Positions 38,708-50,400 of a stretch of 64,000 nt of DNA are shown piece by piece. The notes under the pieces are model-generated. The model was not told where the DNA came from, ran no database searches, and worked only from the letters and a program-made list of their open reading frames with translations. The stretch is from NCBI GenBank assembly GCA_001606155.1, contig LODT01000041.1, positions 496,001-560,000 on the forward strand, written 5' to 3'. This DNA is from Tieghemostelium lacteum (taxonomy: Eukaryota; Evosea; Eumycetozoa; Dictyosteliales; Raperosteliaceae). Position 1 is the stretch's first letter. Every line of letters begins with the position of its first letter. The translations under genes and the position numbers were made by a program.

Positions 38708-39232
38708 ATGTTAAAATTATCTATCATCTTGGTTGTATTATTAATTTCACAAGTCTATGGTGCCAGTAAAGTTATGACTGTTAAACTTGATAGTGCTACA
38801 GTTGATGCTGTTAGTGATAAATGTACTTTTAATTTTAAATTCAATGTATCTGTAACTGCAGCTGGTGATGAAAAGGCACTTCAATTAAACCTTGTATCTG
38901 ATCCAGTCACTGGTTTACCAAAAGCTGATCAAAAGGTTTCAGATAAAAGTCCAATTAAAGTTACTGATACTCTCTATACCTTTGAATTATCAGCAAAGAC
39001 TGCAGTTGGCCAATTCACCAAATACCAATTATACAATAATAAAACTGTTATGGAATTGGATACTGGTCTTAAATTCCCAAATTTAACTTGTAATAAAGCT
39101 ACTCCAACTCCAACTAAACCAGCTGAAGTCTCTGAAACCCCAGAACCAACCAGTGGATCAGTATCTTCATTCAACCTATCACTATTTGTCTCAACTATGT
39201 TAGTTGGTATCTCTATGATCTTTGTACTCTAA
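38708..39232 (+). CDS. GPI-anchored cell-surface protein
   Basis: Single exon, 174 residues. Signal peptide MLKLSIILVVLLISQVYG at 1-18. A ~110-residue body has two cysteines (SDKCTFNFKF and NLTCNKA) and beta-strand-like alternation, and may be an Ig-like or ponticulin-like fold. A Thr/Pro/Glu stalk follows (TPTPTKPAEVSETPEPTSG). The end is hydrophobic (LSLFVSTMLVGISMIFVL) with no cytoplasmic residues, the classic GPI-attachment signal. Small GPI-anchored adhesion and ponticulin-type proteins are common in dictyostelids; I cannot place this one. Regular codon use and an A-rich leader suggest good expression. Confidence 0.75.
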   Translation: MLKLSIILVVLLISQVYGASKVMTVKLDSATVDAVSDKCTFNFKFNVSVTAAGDEKALQLNLVSDPVTGLPKADQKVSDKSPIKVTDTLYTFELSAKTAVGQFTKYQLYNNKTVMELDTGLKFPNLTCNKATPTPTKPAEVSETPEPTSGSVSSFNLSLFVSTMLVGISMIFVL

Positions 39233-39409
39233 ACCATCATTAAGTTAAAAACTTAAAGTCATGTATTCATAATCAATGTTAATTAATATAAAATCATTTT
39301 ATAAGTCCTATAAATAAATTCAAAAATAATGTATCAAAATGGATAAAAATATTTAGTGTAAAAAAATTATAAAGTTTTTTTTTTATTTTATTGAAGTTAA
39401 CTCCAATTT

Positions 39410-39787
39410 TTAACCTTTTACTACTGTGAGAATAAGATCACCTGAAGTGTATATAGTGACTCTAGCATCATGTGATAAAACAATACAACCATTGGAAGCA
39501 TTTCCAGGGTCCAAAATACTGTCACCATGTATTTGAAAATCACTACGTCCAAACATGTTATTATTGGGATTTGGTGTAAGGTCCATGACATATCTACCAG
39601 TTTTAACACTAACATGAGGTTTACCAATGGTATAGGTTCCTTGAGGAATTGGACCTTGATTCTTAACATATTGATATTCTGGTACATTCTTATAAATCCC
39701 TCTACCAGAATATCCCTGTGCAGTATAGGGTTTACCTTGAAATACACCACTAATTCTACCAGTTGTTTGACTATATGTCCAGGTCAT
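39410..39787 (-). CDS. Tlde1/DUF2778-type L,D-transpeptidase-like enzyme, bacterial origin likely
   Basis: Single exon, 125 residues, no signal peptide. The sequence follows the bacterial Tlde1 (DUF2778, L,D-transpeptidase/amidase-like) pattern: WTYSQTTGRISG, GYSGRGIYKNVPEYQ, QGPIPQGTYTIG, then FQIHGD followed 13 residues later by SNGCIVLS. The His in IHGD and the Cys in SNGC form the His/Cys catalytic pair of this fold. In bacteria these enzymes act on peptidoglycan and some are type VI secretion effectors. A eukaryotic copy with no introns suggests horizontal gain from bacteria. An amoeba feeding on bacteria could use it on bacterial walls, although a leader for export or phagosomes is not seen. 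Flanking genes are clearly dictyostelid, so contamination is unlikely. Confidence 0.75.
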   Translation of the reverse strand: MTWTYSQTTGRISGVFQGKPYTAQGYSGRGIYKNVPEYQYVKNQGPIPQGTYTIGKPHVSVKTGRYVMDLTPNPNNNMFGRSDFQIHGDSILDPGNASNGCIVLSHDARVTIYTSGDLILTVVKG

Positions 39788-40242
39788 TTTTAAAATATTA
39801 GTATTTCTATTAAAATATATATTTAAATTTTTTTAAATGTAATTTATAAATTTAGTTTTTTTTAATTGATACATATACCCTCTTAGTTTACAAAAAAAGG
39901 AATTTCAAAAATAGAAAAGGAAGGTTATTTTTTTTATTTTTAGATACAAAATAAAATCAATAGATTTGTTTTAAAGATCTTCAATGAAATATATGGAATA
40001 TAAAATAGATTAAAATTAATAGATTGCGAATCTAAGTTTATTATTGAATTGTTTGAAATTTATAAAGAGTTCTATGATAAATTGATTGTGCATTTTTTTT
40101 TTGAATTTAGAATAAACCTGATTGAATTGATGATACAGAAAGGTGGTTATATTTTTATTTGTATTCCACTAAAAATTAATAAAAATCTTTTTTATAAAAA
40201 ATCGATTATTCGTATTAAACATTTATATCAATAATCATTAGA
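39788..40242. other. AT-rich gap, no gene seen
   Basis: Contains only AT-rich sequence with homopolymer runs. A short open stretch (40049-40234) has low-complexity composition and no recognisable motif, so I do not call it a gene. Confidence 0.5.
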
Positions 40243-41970
40243 ATGTTGATACCCAAAATAGTGATAAAGAATATTTTTCAGTTATATTTAGAATCATTCC
40301 AAAATAAGAGTATTTCATTTTATAAATTTTTTGTTGGTTCCTTGTCGGTGTTGTCAAAAGAATGCTTTAGAGTAGTAAATGAGTTAACCTATAGCACATC
40401 AATAATGTTTGAAACAAAACACATTGATTATTATAATTATTTACTAGAGAGGGGTATTTCAATTCACTTACTCATTTCATTTCCATACCCCTACCAACAT
40501 TTATTCAAAGATTTTAAACCCATTATTATACCTAAACTAATTAAAATGGTAGAGTTGGTTTACTTCATTCAGAAAAGAGAATCTGTTGGGGTGATGGATA
40601 AAATAGATAACATAGTTATTGTTCCTAATGATACTATGCTGGTGGTTATGGAATCACTGTTAACCAACATTACAAGACCATTAATAATTAGACAATGTGA
40701 CACTAATTTTAACAATAGTATGGAGTTAGTAAAAAGGTATAATCTTCAGTGTAGAAATGAAAATTTTTGTAAATCAATTAAATATACACAATCAAAAGAA
40801 TGTTCATCAATGATAGATTCCATCTCACAGATTATTCAATTGGCAAATGAATACCAAGCTGAATATCTAACCTTTGATGACAGATTTAATAGACAGAGTA
40901 TTGTTAAACCTATGAATGAAAAGGACTATTTATCAATAACACCAATCAATTCACTAATAGAACTAACTATAAACAATAGAATACATGAGACTGATTACAA
41001 TGTATTAATTAAGCTATGTCCCCAGTTAGTTAAACTAGAGATTTTATTATACAATGACAATAGTAATACAAATTTGGTGGTACTAAGTGAACCAGTTACT
41101 GAACACAAGTCACTGGAAGAGTTGGTAGTGTTCATTGAGTTTGAATACCCTGGTATGGAACACAAAGAACTTGCTCAGTATCTGAATAGAAATCATGTAA
41201 TGAAGCATTTGACACTTCAAATTAGAGTAACTTATTTAGATGAATTTGTAATGTTCCCAATTACCAATACCTCATTGAAAAGTTTACAATCCTATGATAT
41301 TCGATCTGATAATATTGAACGTAATAACTTTAAGTATTTACAACTTTGGACTAGTCCATCAGGATTTAATTATTTGAATTTGTCTTATTTGGATTCTGAT
41401 GTTAATGAATCAATTATTGCTTATCATTTGTCCAACTTGACTCACCTTGCCTATTCAATCTCATACCAAGATATTGGTTATTTTTGTAAAATATTGGATA
41501 AATGTAAAACATTAGAGAAATTAGATATTTATGGTAACGACATAGATTATACCAAAATCCTTCCATCTCTCTTAAAGAGTAAAGTAATAGAATTATCAAC
41601 TAATGTTATTTTAATCAAGGAAATACTTGAAATTCAACACCCAACTGTAAAAACATTTAGATTTTTCCTATCAAAGGAATCCTATGAAACTGAACTACTC
41701 AACAATACCACCATTGAAAACCTAAATATAAGTTGGGTAGAACCAAACTTCGCTACCAATTCACTATTCTTTAAACTTCTAAAAAACAATTCTCATTTGA
41801 AATCATTGAAATTTACATTTAGTTTAAATAATCCAGAAATAACAGTTGTTAACAATTTTAAAAGAAACCTAATGAAATACTATCAAGACAACAAACAAAA
41901 TCCAAAAGTAATCTATCCAAGTAATCTACAATATGGAAATTTTGATCTTTGGTCAATGTACCCAAAATAA
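40243..41970 (+). CDS. Dictyostelid leucine-rich (F-box/LRR-like) protein
   Basis: Single exon, 575 residues. The start MLIPKIVIKNIFQLYLESF with the later VLSKECFRVVNEL matches the helical start of the protein at 8795-10585, and both go on into irregular LRR-like strands (SLIELTINNRIHETDYNVLI, LVKLEILLYND, LEKLDIYGNDIDYTKILPSL, NNSHLKSLKFTFSL). No membrane segment or enzyme motif is visible. It belongs to a large lineage-specific family, and its presence on both flanks of the sacsin array may be chance. Confidence 0.6.
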   Translation: MLIPKIVIKNIFQLYLESFQNKSISFYKFFVGSLSVLSKECFRVVNELTYSTSIMFETKHIDYYNYLLERGISIHLLISFPYPYQHLFKDFKPIIIPKLIKMVELVYFIQKRESVGVMDKIDNIVIVPNDTMLVVMESLLTNITRPLIIRQCDTNFNNSMELVKRYNLQCRNENFCKSIKYTQSKECSSMIDSISQIIQLANEYQAEYLTFDDRFNRQSIVKPMNEKDYLSITPINSLIELTINNRIHETDYNVLIKLCPQLVKLEILLYNDNSNTNLVVLSEPVTEHKSLEELVVFIEFEYPGMEHKELAQYLNRNHVMKHLTLQIRVTYLDEFVMFPITNTSLKSLQSYDIRSDNIERNNFKYLQLWTSPSGFNYLNLSYLDSDVNESIIAYHLSNLTHLAYSISYQDIGYFCKILDKCKTLEKLDIYGNDIDYTKILPSLLKSKVIELSTNVILIKEILEIQHPTVKTFRFFLSKESYETELLNNTTIENLNISWVEPNFATNSLFFKLLKNNSHLKSLKFTFSLNNPEITVVNNFKRNLMKYYQDNKQNPKVIYPSNLQYGNFDLWSMYPK

Positions 41971-42064
41971 AATCTTTTAAATACAAAACAAAGAATTATA
42001 TTTATTTTGTTTCAACATGTTGATAAGAATAAAATTTATATAAATGGTTTAAACCATCTCAAAA

Positions 42065-45000
42065 TTACTTTTCCTGTTGATCAGGTTTATCACTTTTCAT
42101 GTGTGATAAAATGTGTAGGGCAAATAGAATTTGAGTGGTTTTGGTTTTAAGTGATTTCTGAATGAGATCTGCAAAACTTGCAGCAGCCTCTTCGTCATTG
42201 AGATCCATGAGGAAAGCTTCTCTGAGATAATCAATATCCTCTTTGGTAGTCAGTTCAGGAATACCAGTGGATATCATTAGACTGAATAAGATAATAAATA
42301 GATTACGATGTTTACGAATAAATTTATAAGACAGACAGCAGAGATCAGAGAACCATTTAAAGTTTTGACTCTTTTCGCCACCCATTACATGTGCAAATTC
42401 AGGTGTCAATACAAATGGTGCCTTCTCACGTTTGTATCCATGGAATTTCATAATGTTACCAAGGAAATGTGCAAAGTCAATATGGAATAGATGACCACTG
42501 TTTGAGACCATAATGTTATCATTGTGTCTATCAGAGATACCCAAGACATAGGTTGCCACACAGTACCCTGCTAGAGAGTGTATAAAATTCTGAACTGCAA
42601 ATTCGTATTCCTGATCAGTTGTGTTTCTGTCATGAAGCCAGTTGGCAAGAGGTGTTTTGGTGAATGCTGCTGTCACACCTCCTGCTGCTTTTTGGATATT
42701 AGCAACGGTATCTGAATCTGTTACAACTTCAATAAACCCGGTGTCTTCGTTGATTGCAGTTACATTGTAAATTGACAAATGTAGATCCAGACCATTTTCT
42801 TTCCAGAAAGAGTCCATTAGAGTGATCATTTGAAGTGTTAGAATATCCTGACGAAGATCATCACCAGTTTTAAAGATTACAATAATTGGTTCACCTACTG
42901 GATCTACATTTTGGAATACTAGATACAAAGGTACTGTAAAAGAATCTAACCAACGACATTCACTAACTACAATACCACAACTCTCCATAGATGGGGATAT
43001 GGGTAGATGGAAGGTATTTGGCCAGCTTACTTTATTCAATTCCTCGTGGAGTAGTGCTTTTCTTTTATTTGGATTGGTATCTTTGATCAGTTTAGCAATG
43101 TAAGTTAGTTTAGTTACAACTTCCATTTCCTTTACAAATTCATGTCTCTGATCACCACAACCTTTCAAAAAGGTTTCTAAAACTAGTGAATAACGTTCTG
43201 AAATCTTTGGATTATGAATTTCAGCTTCCAAATGCCAGAATAATGGGTGTCCAATAACAGCACGATTATTAAGTGCACGTTGAATTAGGAATCTAGAAAG
43301 AGCACTATCATGATATGGTTCATGTTTAATTGACTGAACCAATTGTAATAGGTATAAATTCAGTTGACTATCATTGAGATCTCTAATACAATTGACTGCA
43401 TACTCTCTTACTAGTTCATCTGCAAATTTTACATCAAGTAATTCTAAAGCTTCAGTTGGTGACAATGGTGACCATATACTAAGTAGTCTATGTGCTTCTT
43501 TGACTTCTTGAGGGTTGTTCCAGTGTAGTGATTGCAAGACTTTTGGTAATGAATGTGGACTGTGTCTTAAATGCATACGATAAGTCCAAATGAATTTCTT
43601 ATCGGATTCAGTTAACTGATATAAGGGATCTTTAGCAATGATTTCATCAAGTCTTTGTGAATCCTCTTTTCTTGCATCTACATAATCACGAATTTCAGTT
43701 TTTTGCATCATTTCAGGTTTGGGGAACTGAACTGGGAATGGGAATTGTACAAATTCAATAACCAATGATGGAGTCTGAACTGAGAAATCTGGTGTAGAGG
43801 TTCTAGATCCTGGCCATAAATTAAGTGATATCACACCACTTAGTAATTGGCCACGGTAGTCTATAAGTTGTAAATCAACCCAACCTATAGATACTCTATT
43901 CTTTTGATCGGTTTGTGCATAGACTGTAAATGATAATTTAGTAGCTCTTGGTATATCTGACATTAACAATGCAGATCTCATCCATTCACACCATAATGGG
44001 TTGGAACTAGCCTTCAATGATGCATCCATGGTATCAGTAAGAAGTTCCTCACCATGACACAAACTAACACTGATAGACAATTTAATATCATTCAGTGGTG
44101 TTTCTGGTAGGAAATGAGTAAATATTTGATTATTTAAATTCTCTAGACATATAATTCTCAATTCAAAAGGTCTATTGATTTCATAGAGAAGAATTGATCT
44201 TCCAGGACTACTACCAGTATTTGAAGCTCCATTAGCTGCATTATTGCTATTTAGTAGTCTTGGTGAAAGTGGGTTACCTACACCTACATTTTGAGGTTGT
44301 TGATTGGTTGCTGACTGTTGTTGTGATTGTTGATAGGTTAGAGCTAATGATACTTGTCTGTGTGTTACCATAGGTTCAGAGAATCCGTCAATGTATATCG
44401 ATGGCAGAGAACTCTTGAGTACCAATGACAGGTTTATATCTTTCTTTCTCTGTAGACGGTATCTAACAAAAGTCAGATTAACAATAGGTACATTATCATC
44501 CAGACAATGGTCACTAGTACCTGTGATTCTAATTACATAATCACTAGCCTTATGATCACTTGACAGTAGTCTAGTTGAATTATTATGTTTTGTAATAACT
44601 CTTTCAATAATCTCTCCGATAGTATCTTGACCATTTACATTAATCATTGTGGAATGGTTATCAGGTGGCAAATAGAAACGAATACGAAACATGGATGGAA
44701 GTAAAGGATCTGCAGAAGCAGAAGTCATAGATGCCACGGTGACTTTACATCTATCACGTGAATCCAAATGATTAAAATCAAAAATCTGTTCAGCAAGATT
44801 TCTAAAGTATTTAATCTCATTTTCGGTATTTGTGGTGTACAATGGTTTACCAAGAAGAGAACTAATTTGAATCTGTGCCAATTTCTTTTTCTGTTGAAGT
44901 GCCTTTACATTGTGATCTCTTTGTTCTCCAAGTGAAATGGTTACATTTCTCATGAATCTAGAACCTCCACCAGCACCAGTGGAACTATTCAACCCACCTG

Positions 45001-47055
45001 AATTCGAAATAGCTTGTGATAGTAATGGATTGACAGCAACTGGTGACCCATTGATTTGATGTTGACCTTGTTGCTGTTGAACTAATTGTAATTGTGGTTG
45101 TTGAGCTTGTTGTGTAACAGGACTATCCAAACTAAGATTAGCCATCTTATTGAGATTCAAAGACGACTGTAAATTAACTTTTGGTGATCCTACATCTGAA
45201 GTATTCTTATAGAGTTCTTGTAGACCTGGTTTTAAAACAATCAGTGTAGGCAGAGGTTGAAGATCACCTCCAATACTAGTATTAAAAAGATCATTGATAA
45301 CAGTGTTACTGGAAATTGTTGAGAATTGTGATTCAACTTCAGTTGCGAAAGTACCAACTTTAACTGCCTGCATAATCTTTTCTAACTGATTCAAAATGCT
45401 ACTTTTGAATTCATTTGATGTGTAATTGGTTGAACATTTCATTACAATATCTAAATCCTTATTGACTTGTAATCTAACAGGTAAATAACCAATATCATTA
45501 TTAGCTGTTATTGGTTTCATTGTAAGATAATCAGTCCATGTATTTATAACATTTGGATCTCTAATTGGTTGATTTACATTCTGTTGCTGTTGTTGATTTG
45601 GAACTGATTGCATCTGTTGTTGTTGTTGTCTTGTTATTCTTGAGATTAAAAATTTATTTTGGTGACCCCCATTCAAAAGATCTCTAGATTTTCTATTGAC
45701 ATTCTGACTTCCTGGAACCAACAATGTAGATGATTTTGGTGATTTTGATGGTGATCTAGGTTTTTCTTTATCATCTACAACCAAACTAGCTACAGTTGCA
45801 TTATTACTAATAGCATCACTAACTTTTTCTTCTTCTTCTTCTTCCTCCTCATCCTCATCTTCTTCATCTAGTTCATCATCGCCATCAGTTTCAAGTAAAT
45901 CATCATTTTCAAATTCACTTCCAGAGGTATCAGTAACCAATAAATTAGTCTGATATTTAAGCTCCTCATCTTCCAACAATACCAATTGTTGTTGTAATTG
46001 TAATTTTATCATTTCAGTAGTTTCATCTTCCATCATTTCCAAATCAATACTATTACCCAACTGTGTAATCTGATTTGGTGAACTAGGTGACTGACTTGGA
46101 CTCTTTTGCTCACCACTACCTAAACTATTATTATTATTATTTCCATTATTACCAACAGTACCAGCTGAAGTATTACTATTACTATTAACAGCAGTACCAG
46201 TACTTAAAGACCCACTATCAATAGTTAAACTACTATTAACAGGTAAACTCATATGCTGTTGTGATGAATCTCTAAGATTTCCAGCACTACCTAAACTTAA
46301 AAGTGGTGGTGTTTTTCTTATATCTATATTACTTGATTTTCTAGATTGCACAGGTGAAGTCTTTCCACTACCAGCTCCACTGGCACCACTACCACCAGTA
46401 TTCAATTTTCTAAGTCCTGATTTTGCTTGTTCTGTTAAAAATCCATTACCTAAATTATATTTTTTTGAATATCTATTTTTATTATAGGTACCCAATTGTC
46501 TTTTAATTCTATCTGCCTCTGATTTTCTTTTTATTATTCTATAATAGGTCATATATAAAGTTATTAAATGAATATTTAACTAAATAAAAACACTTTGTAT
46601 CTTCTATTGTATATGCTAAACTTACTCTTTTGATTTTGGAACTAAAAATACATCTACAGAGTTTTTAGTTAAAAGAGATTTTTGTATATCTTCGTGTGCA
46701 AATATGAATCTAACAAATTCAATCTGTAATATCTCATTTTTGGCTAAAGATAAAAAGTAGTCATTGGATTTGTGGTTTGGTAGAAATTGTCTTACAATCT
46801 CTAATTTTACATGATCCACTGTTACTGAGCTAGAAAATGATATTTGATGGTTTAAATTTCCAATATTCACCTAATTTGATTATTTTATAGTTAGTATGAA
46901 AAGTTTAAACCTAAACACACCTTTTTTATTTTTGCAAAAGAAATCTCATTATCCACCCCCACTATAAACTAAAGATGTAATTGATGTTTGTGCATATTTA
47001 CATTAATATTGAAACCATCTTCAATAAATGATTTTGAATATCTATTTTGATCCAT
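42065..47055 (-). CDS. Class I phosphatidylinositol 3-kinase (PikA/B/C type)
   Basis: Three exons on the minus strand: 47055-47002, 46870-46626 and 46538-42065; introns 131 and 87 bp, all in phase; 1,590 residues. Exons 1-2 encode a ~100-residue start (FNIN|VNIGNLNHQISF, VKLEIVRQFLP) resembling a PI3K adaptor-binding domain. A long Ser/Asn/Gln-rich and acidic region follows. Then come a Ras-binding domain (~710-800), C2 domain (~880-1025), helical PIK domain (~1060-1235) and kinase domain (~1285-1575). Key residues: ATP lysine in IIVIFKTGDDLRQD, catalytic loop GISDRHNDNIM (~1432), metal-binding DFAHFLG (~1455). It makes PIP3 at the plasma membrane for chemotaxis and macropinocytosis. Which pik paralogue it is, I cannot say. 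Confidence 0.9.
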
Positions 47056-47430
47056 TCTAACCCCACTTAAGATATCTCGTCGTCTTTCTCACAAGTTTAT
47101 ATGTTTAAATAAATAAATAAATAAATATGTTCTAACTATCAATGAATTTAAATTAAATATAATACATGTATATAAACTATAGAAAAAGATATCTAAAATA
47201 GCCTGGACTAGATTTGATCAAAAAAATAAAAAATAAAAAAAAAATCTAGTAAGAAAAAATATCCAATTTGTGGTTCTCTAGAGCCGAATTCCTGATGGAA
47301 CATTTGTTGAAAAAGTTTGATCTTTATTGGATATTATGTACGATCAAGGTAAGAACTTTATATTTTTGATATTGTTTAAATGATTTATTACAGTGTTTGT
47401 TTATTTATATTTTTAAAAAAATAATTTAAT
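47056..47430. other. Intergenic gap with a possible small coding relic (plus strand)
   Basis: Mostly AT-rich. The stretch 47275-47350 has higher GC and ends in a good donor (CAAG|GTAAGA). On the plus strand it reads IPDGTFVEKV, then a stop, then SLLDIMYDQG, which looks like decayed coding sequence. No start or neighbouring exon is visible. Confidence 0.25.
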
Positions 47431-50400
47431 TTATTCTGAAGATAACTCTGAGGTATTTAGACTACCGGATTTAGAACTGTATGATGATTCTGAATCTGAA
47501 TGTGTTCCGCTTGATGTGGTGTAAGATGAGCTGTCACCAGAAGATGATGTATCTGAAGAATCACTGGTATGTGTATATGATGAATCACTTGTACTAGTAT
47601 ATGAAGATGAATCTTTATCATGTTCTTTATCATTGTGGTTATTGTTACCATTACCATTGTTTTGAGGTGTTTCAATTGGTAGAGCTACAACTGGTTCAGT
47701 TTCTTTATCCTTTTCCTCCTTTTCAATCACTTTTTCTTTTAGAAGCTCAGCTTCATTGTTTACAACCTCTACAGGTTTTGGTTGTTCGTCAACTGCTGAA
47801 TGTTCTTCTACTTGTTTTGGTTGTTCAACAACTACTTCTACTGGCTTTGGTTGTTCAACAACTACTTCTACTGGTTTTGGTTGTTCTTCTACTGGTTTTG
47901 GTTGTTCTTCTACAGGTTTTGGTTGTTCAATTTCAACTGGTTTTGGTTGTTCAATTTCTACTGGTTTTGGTTGTTCAACAACAACTACTTCTACTGGCTT
48001 TGGTTGTTCAATTTCTACTGGTTTAGGTTGCTCAACCTCTGTGTGTGTTGTTGGCTCTTCGTGATTCTTTTCATCGGAACCCACTATCAGGGAAGTTGGT
48101 TTTGGTTCGATAAATTCTGGTACCTTTAACTCCTCTAGAGATTTGTGTGGTGGAGGTAGAATAGTTGGTTGTTCAATCAAAATAGTGTTTACAATAGTTG
48201 GTTCTTGATTGATTTTAGATTCTTCATCTTTTTGTTCTTCAATAACCTTTTCGCTTGTAGTAGTTGTAGTTGTAGTTGTAGTAGTTTGTTCTGGTTGATT
48301 AATTGGGATAGAAGAAGATTCATCCAATTTCATATGAGTATTCATTGATGGCATTGAAGGACTAGTTTGAATTGGAATTGGATTATTTTGGAAACTACCT
48401 TCAGTGTATTGGTCACCATAGAGTTCTCTAATAGCAGCTTCATATTTCATAGTGATAATCTTTCTCTTTAGTTTTTTGGTTGGAGTAATTTCAGAATCTA
48501 CACCAGATTCTGAGAATTCAACTGGAAGTATTTTGAATCTCTTAATTGTCTGTGCACTAGTCAATTTTGAATTGATTTCAGCTAATTTTGAATTTATGTA
48601 AGCATCAAAATGTTTATCTGTTGCAGCCTCTTCCAAAGTCTTGGGTAATGGATGACCATAAGATGGAATAGTTTTAATAGCTAATAGAGATGGAGTAAAT
48701 AATGCAACAAGGTATTTCTGACGATCACCAATAACAACAGCTTGTTCTACACCTATAATCTGTCTGAGGAAACCTTCAATTAATGATGGTGGGATATTCT
48801 CACCACCTGCAGTGATAATCAATTCTTTCTTTCTGTCAGTGATGAACAGGTATCCAGATTCATCCATGCGACCTATATCACCAGTATGTACCCAACCATC
48901 GTTATCAATAGTCTCTTTAGTAGCTTCATCATTCTTCCAATACCCTTTGAAACAATTTGGACCTTTGATACAAATCTCACCATCTTCTGCAATCTTGATA
49001 TCTGAACCTGGAAGTGATTTACCAACTGATCCTGTTTTGTATTTTGGATAACCTAAAGTCTGAGGACCAGTCAATTCAGACATACCAAAAGCCTCAGTAA
49101 CAGTAATACCCAAAGACAAGAAGAAATTCAAGGTATCTTTGGAAATTGGTGCAGCAGCACTTGCCAATAATCTAGTGTATTGGAATCCAAGGTTCTTTAT
49201 AATAGTATCAAAAACTAGTTTCTTTGCCAACCCGTACCCACGTGGTTTTTTTTCACCTTTTTGTGATTTGTAACCACCGTCTAGACCTTTACCTTGTGCC
49301 CATCCAATGAGCTTCTTTTGCATTGAACTCTTACTGTTAATGATGGAGGTGATTTTAAGTTGAATCTTTTCCCAAACTCTTGGTACACCAAAGAAGATGG
49401 TTGGTTTGACTTCTAATAGGGTGTTTAGGAGTGAACCTTGAAGAGCATCTCTATCTGCAAAACAAACTAGAACACCAAACATCACAGGAGCGTGGAGTGT
49501 AACTACCTGTTCTGCAATGTGTGACAATGGTAGATAACTTACAAATCTCTCTCTTTCTGGTTTGATGTCGAATACCATCGCAGCTATAGTGTATACAGTC
49601 CAAACTACATTTTCTTGAGTCAAAACCACACCTTTTGGTAATGATGTAGTACCACTAGTGTAGATGAGAGTTAGTATATCATTTGAAGTTATAGATTTAC
49701 TTAGTTGTTCTACTCTTTCATCTGGAATCTCTCTACCCAATTGAAGGAAAGTCTCCCAGGTATATACACGTTCTGGATAGGTACTCTTTGTGAATACAAC
49801 TGGTTTGGAAGAGGAAGATGATGATCCTTCACCAGTAGATTTTGGTTCTTTACCATTCTGATCAGTGCTGCTAGATGCAGTACCTGCAGACTTGATATCT
49901 CTTGGGTTATCCTCAAGAGGAGTCATTACAATGATGGCTCTGACATTAGGTATCTTGTCACGAACTTGAATATATTTAGCCAATTGAAGTTCATCTTCGA
50001 CAAATATAACCTGTGCTTCACTGTTTAGAGTGAAATATTCACATTGACTAGGTGAACTGGTTGTATAGACACCAGTTGGTACACCACCTGCGTACATGGA
50101 ACCCAAGAAAGCAATATGCCATTCTGGTGAGTTGAAACCTATAATATTAGTTCCACCTTTAGGAGAAAGTCCTAAATGCAATAAACCCTTTGCAATTTGG
50201 AATACCTGTTGTCTGTATTGTGTCCAAGTCCAAGTTATCCAAGTACCATTTCTCTTTACCTTCATGGCAAATCTATTTGGATGTCTTCTTACTGTATCAT
50301 TAAATGCCTCAATCATTGTATTAGGAACTGGTACATTTGGAACCATCTTCCATACCTCAGGTATAGTTGAATTTGGATTTCCATTCTTTAAATTAATTGC

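Noticed and set aside
40049-40234. 60-codon plus-strand frame before the LRR-like gene
   Set aside because: AT-rich composition (Ile/Lys/Phe) and no motif; most likely non-coding leader.
47601-48129. Several long plus-strand frames (FGCST or LVLVVQ repeats)
   Set aside because: Mirror images of the EQPKPVE-coding repeats of the acyl-CoA synthetase.
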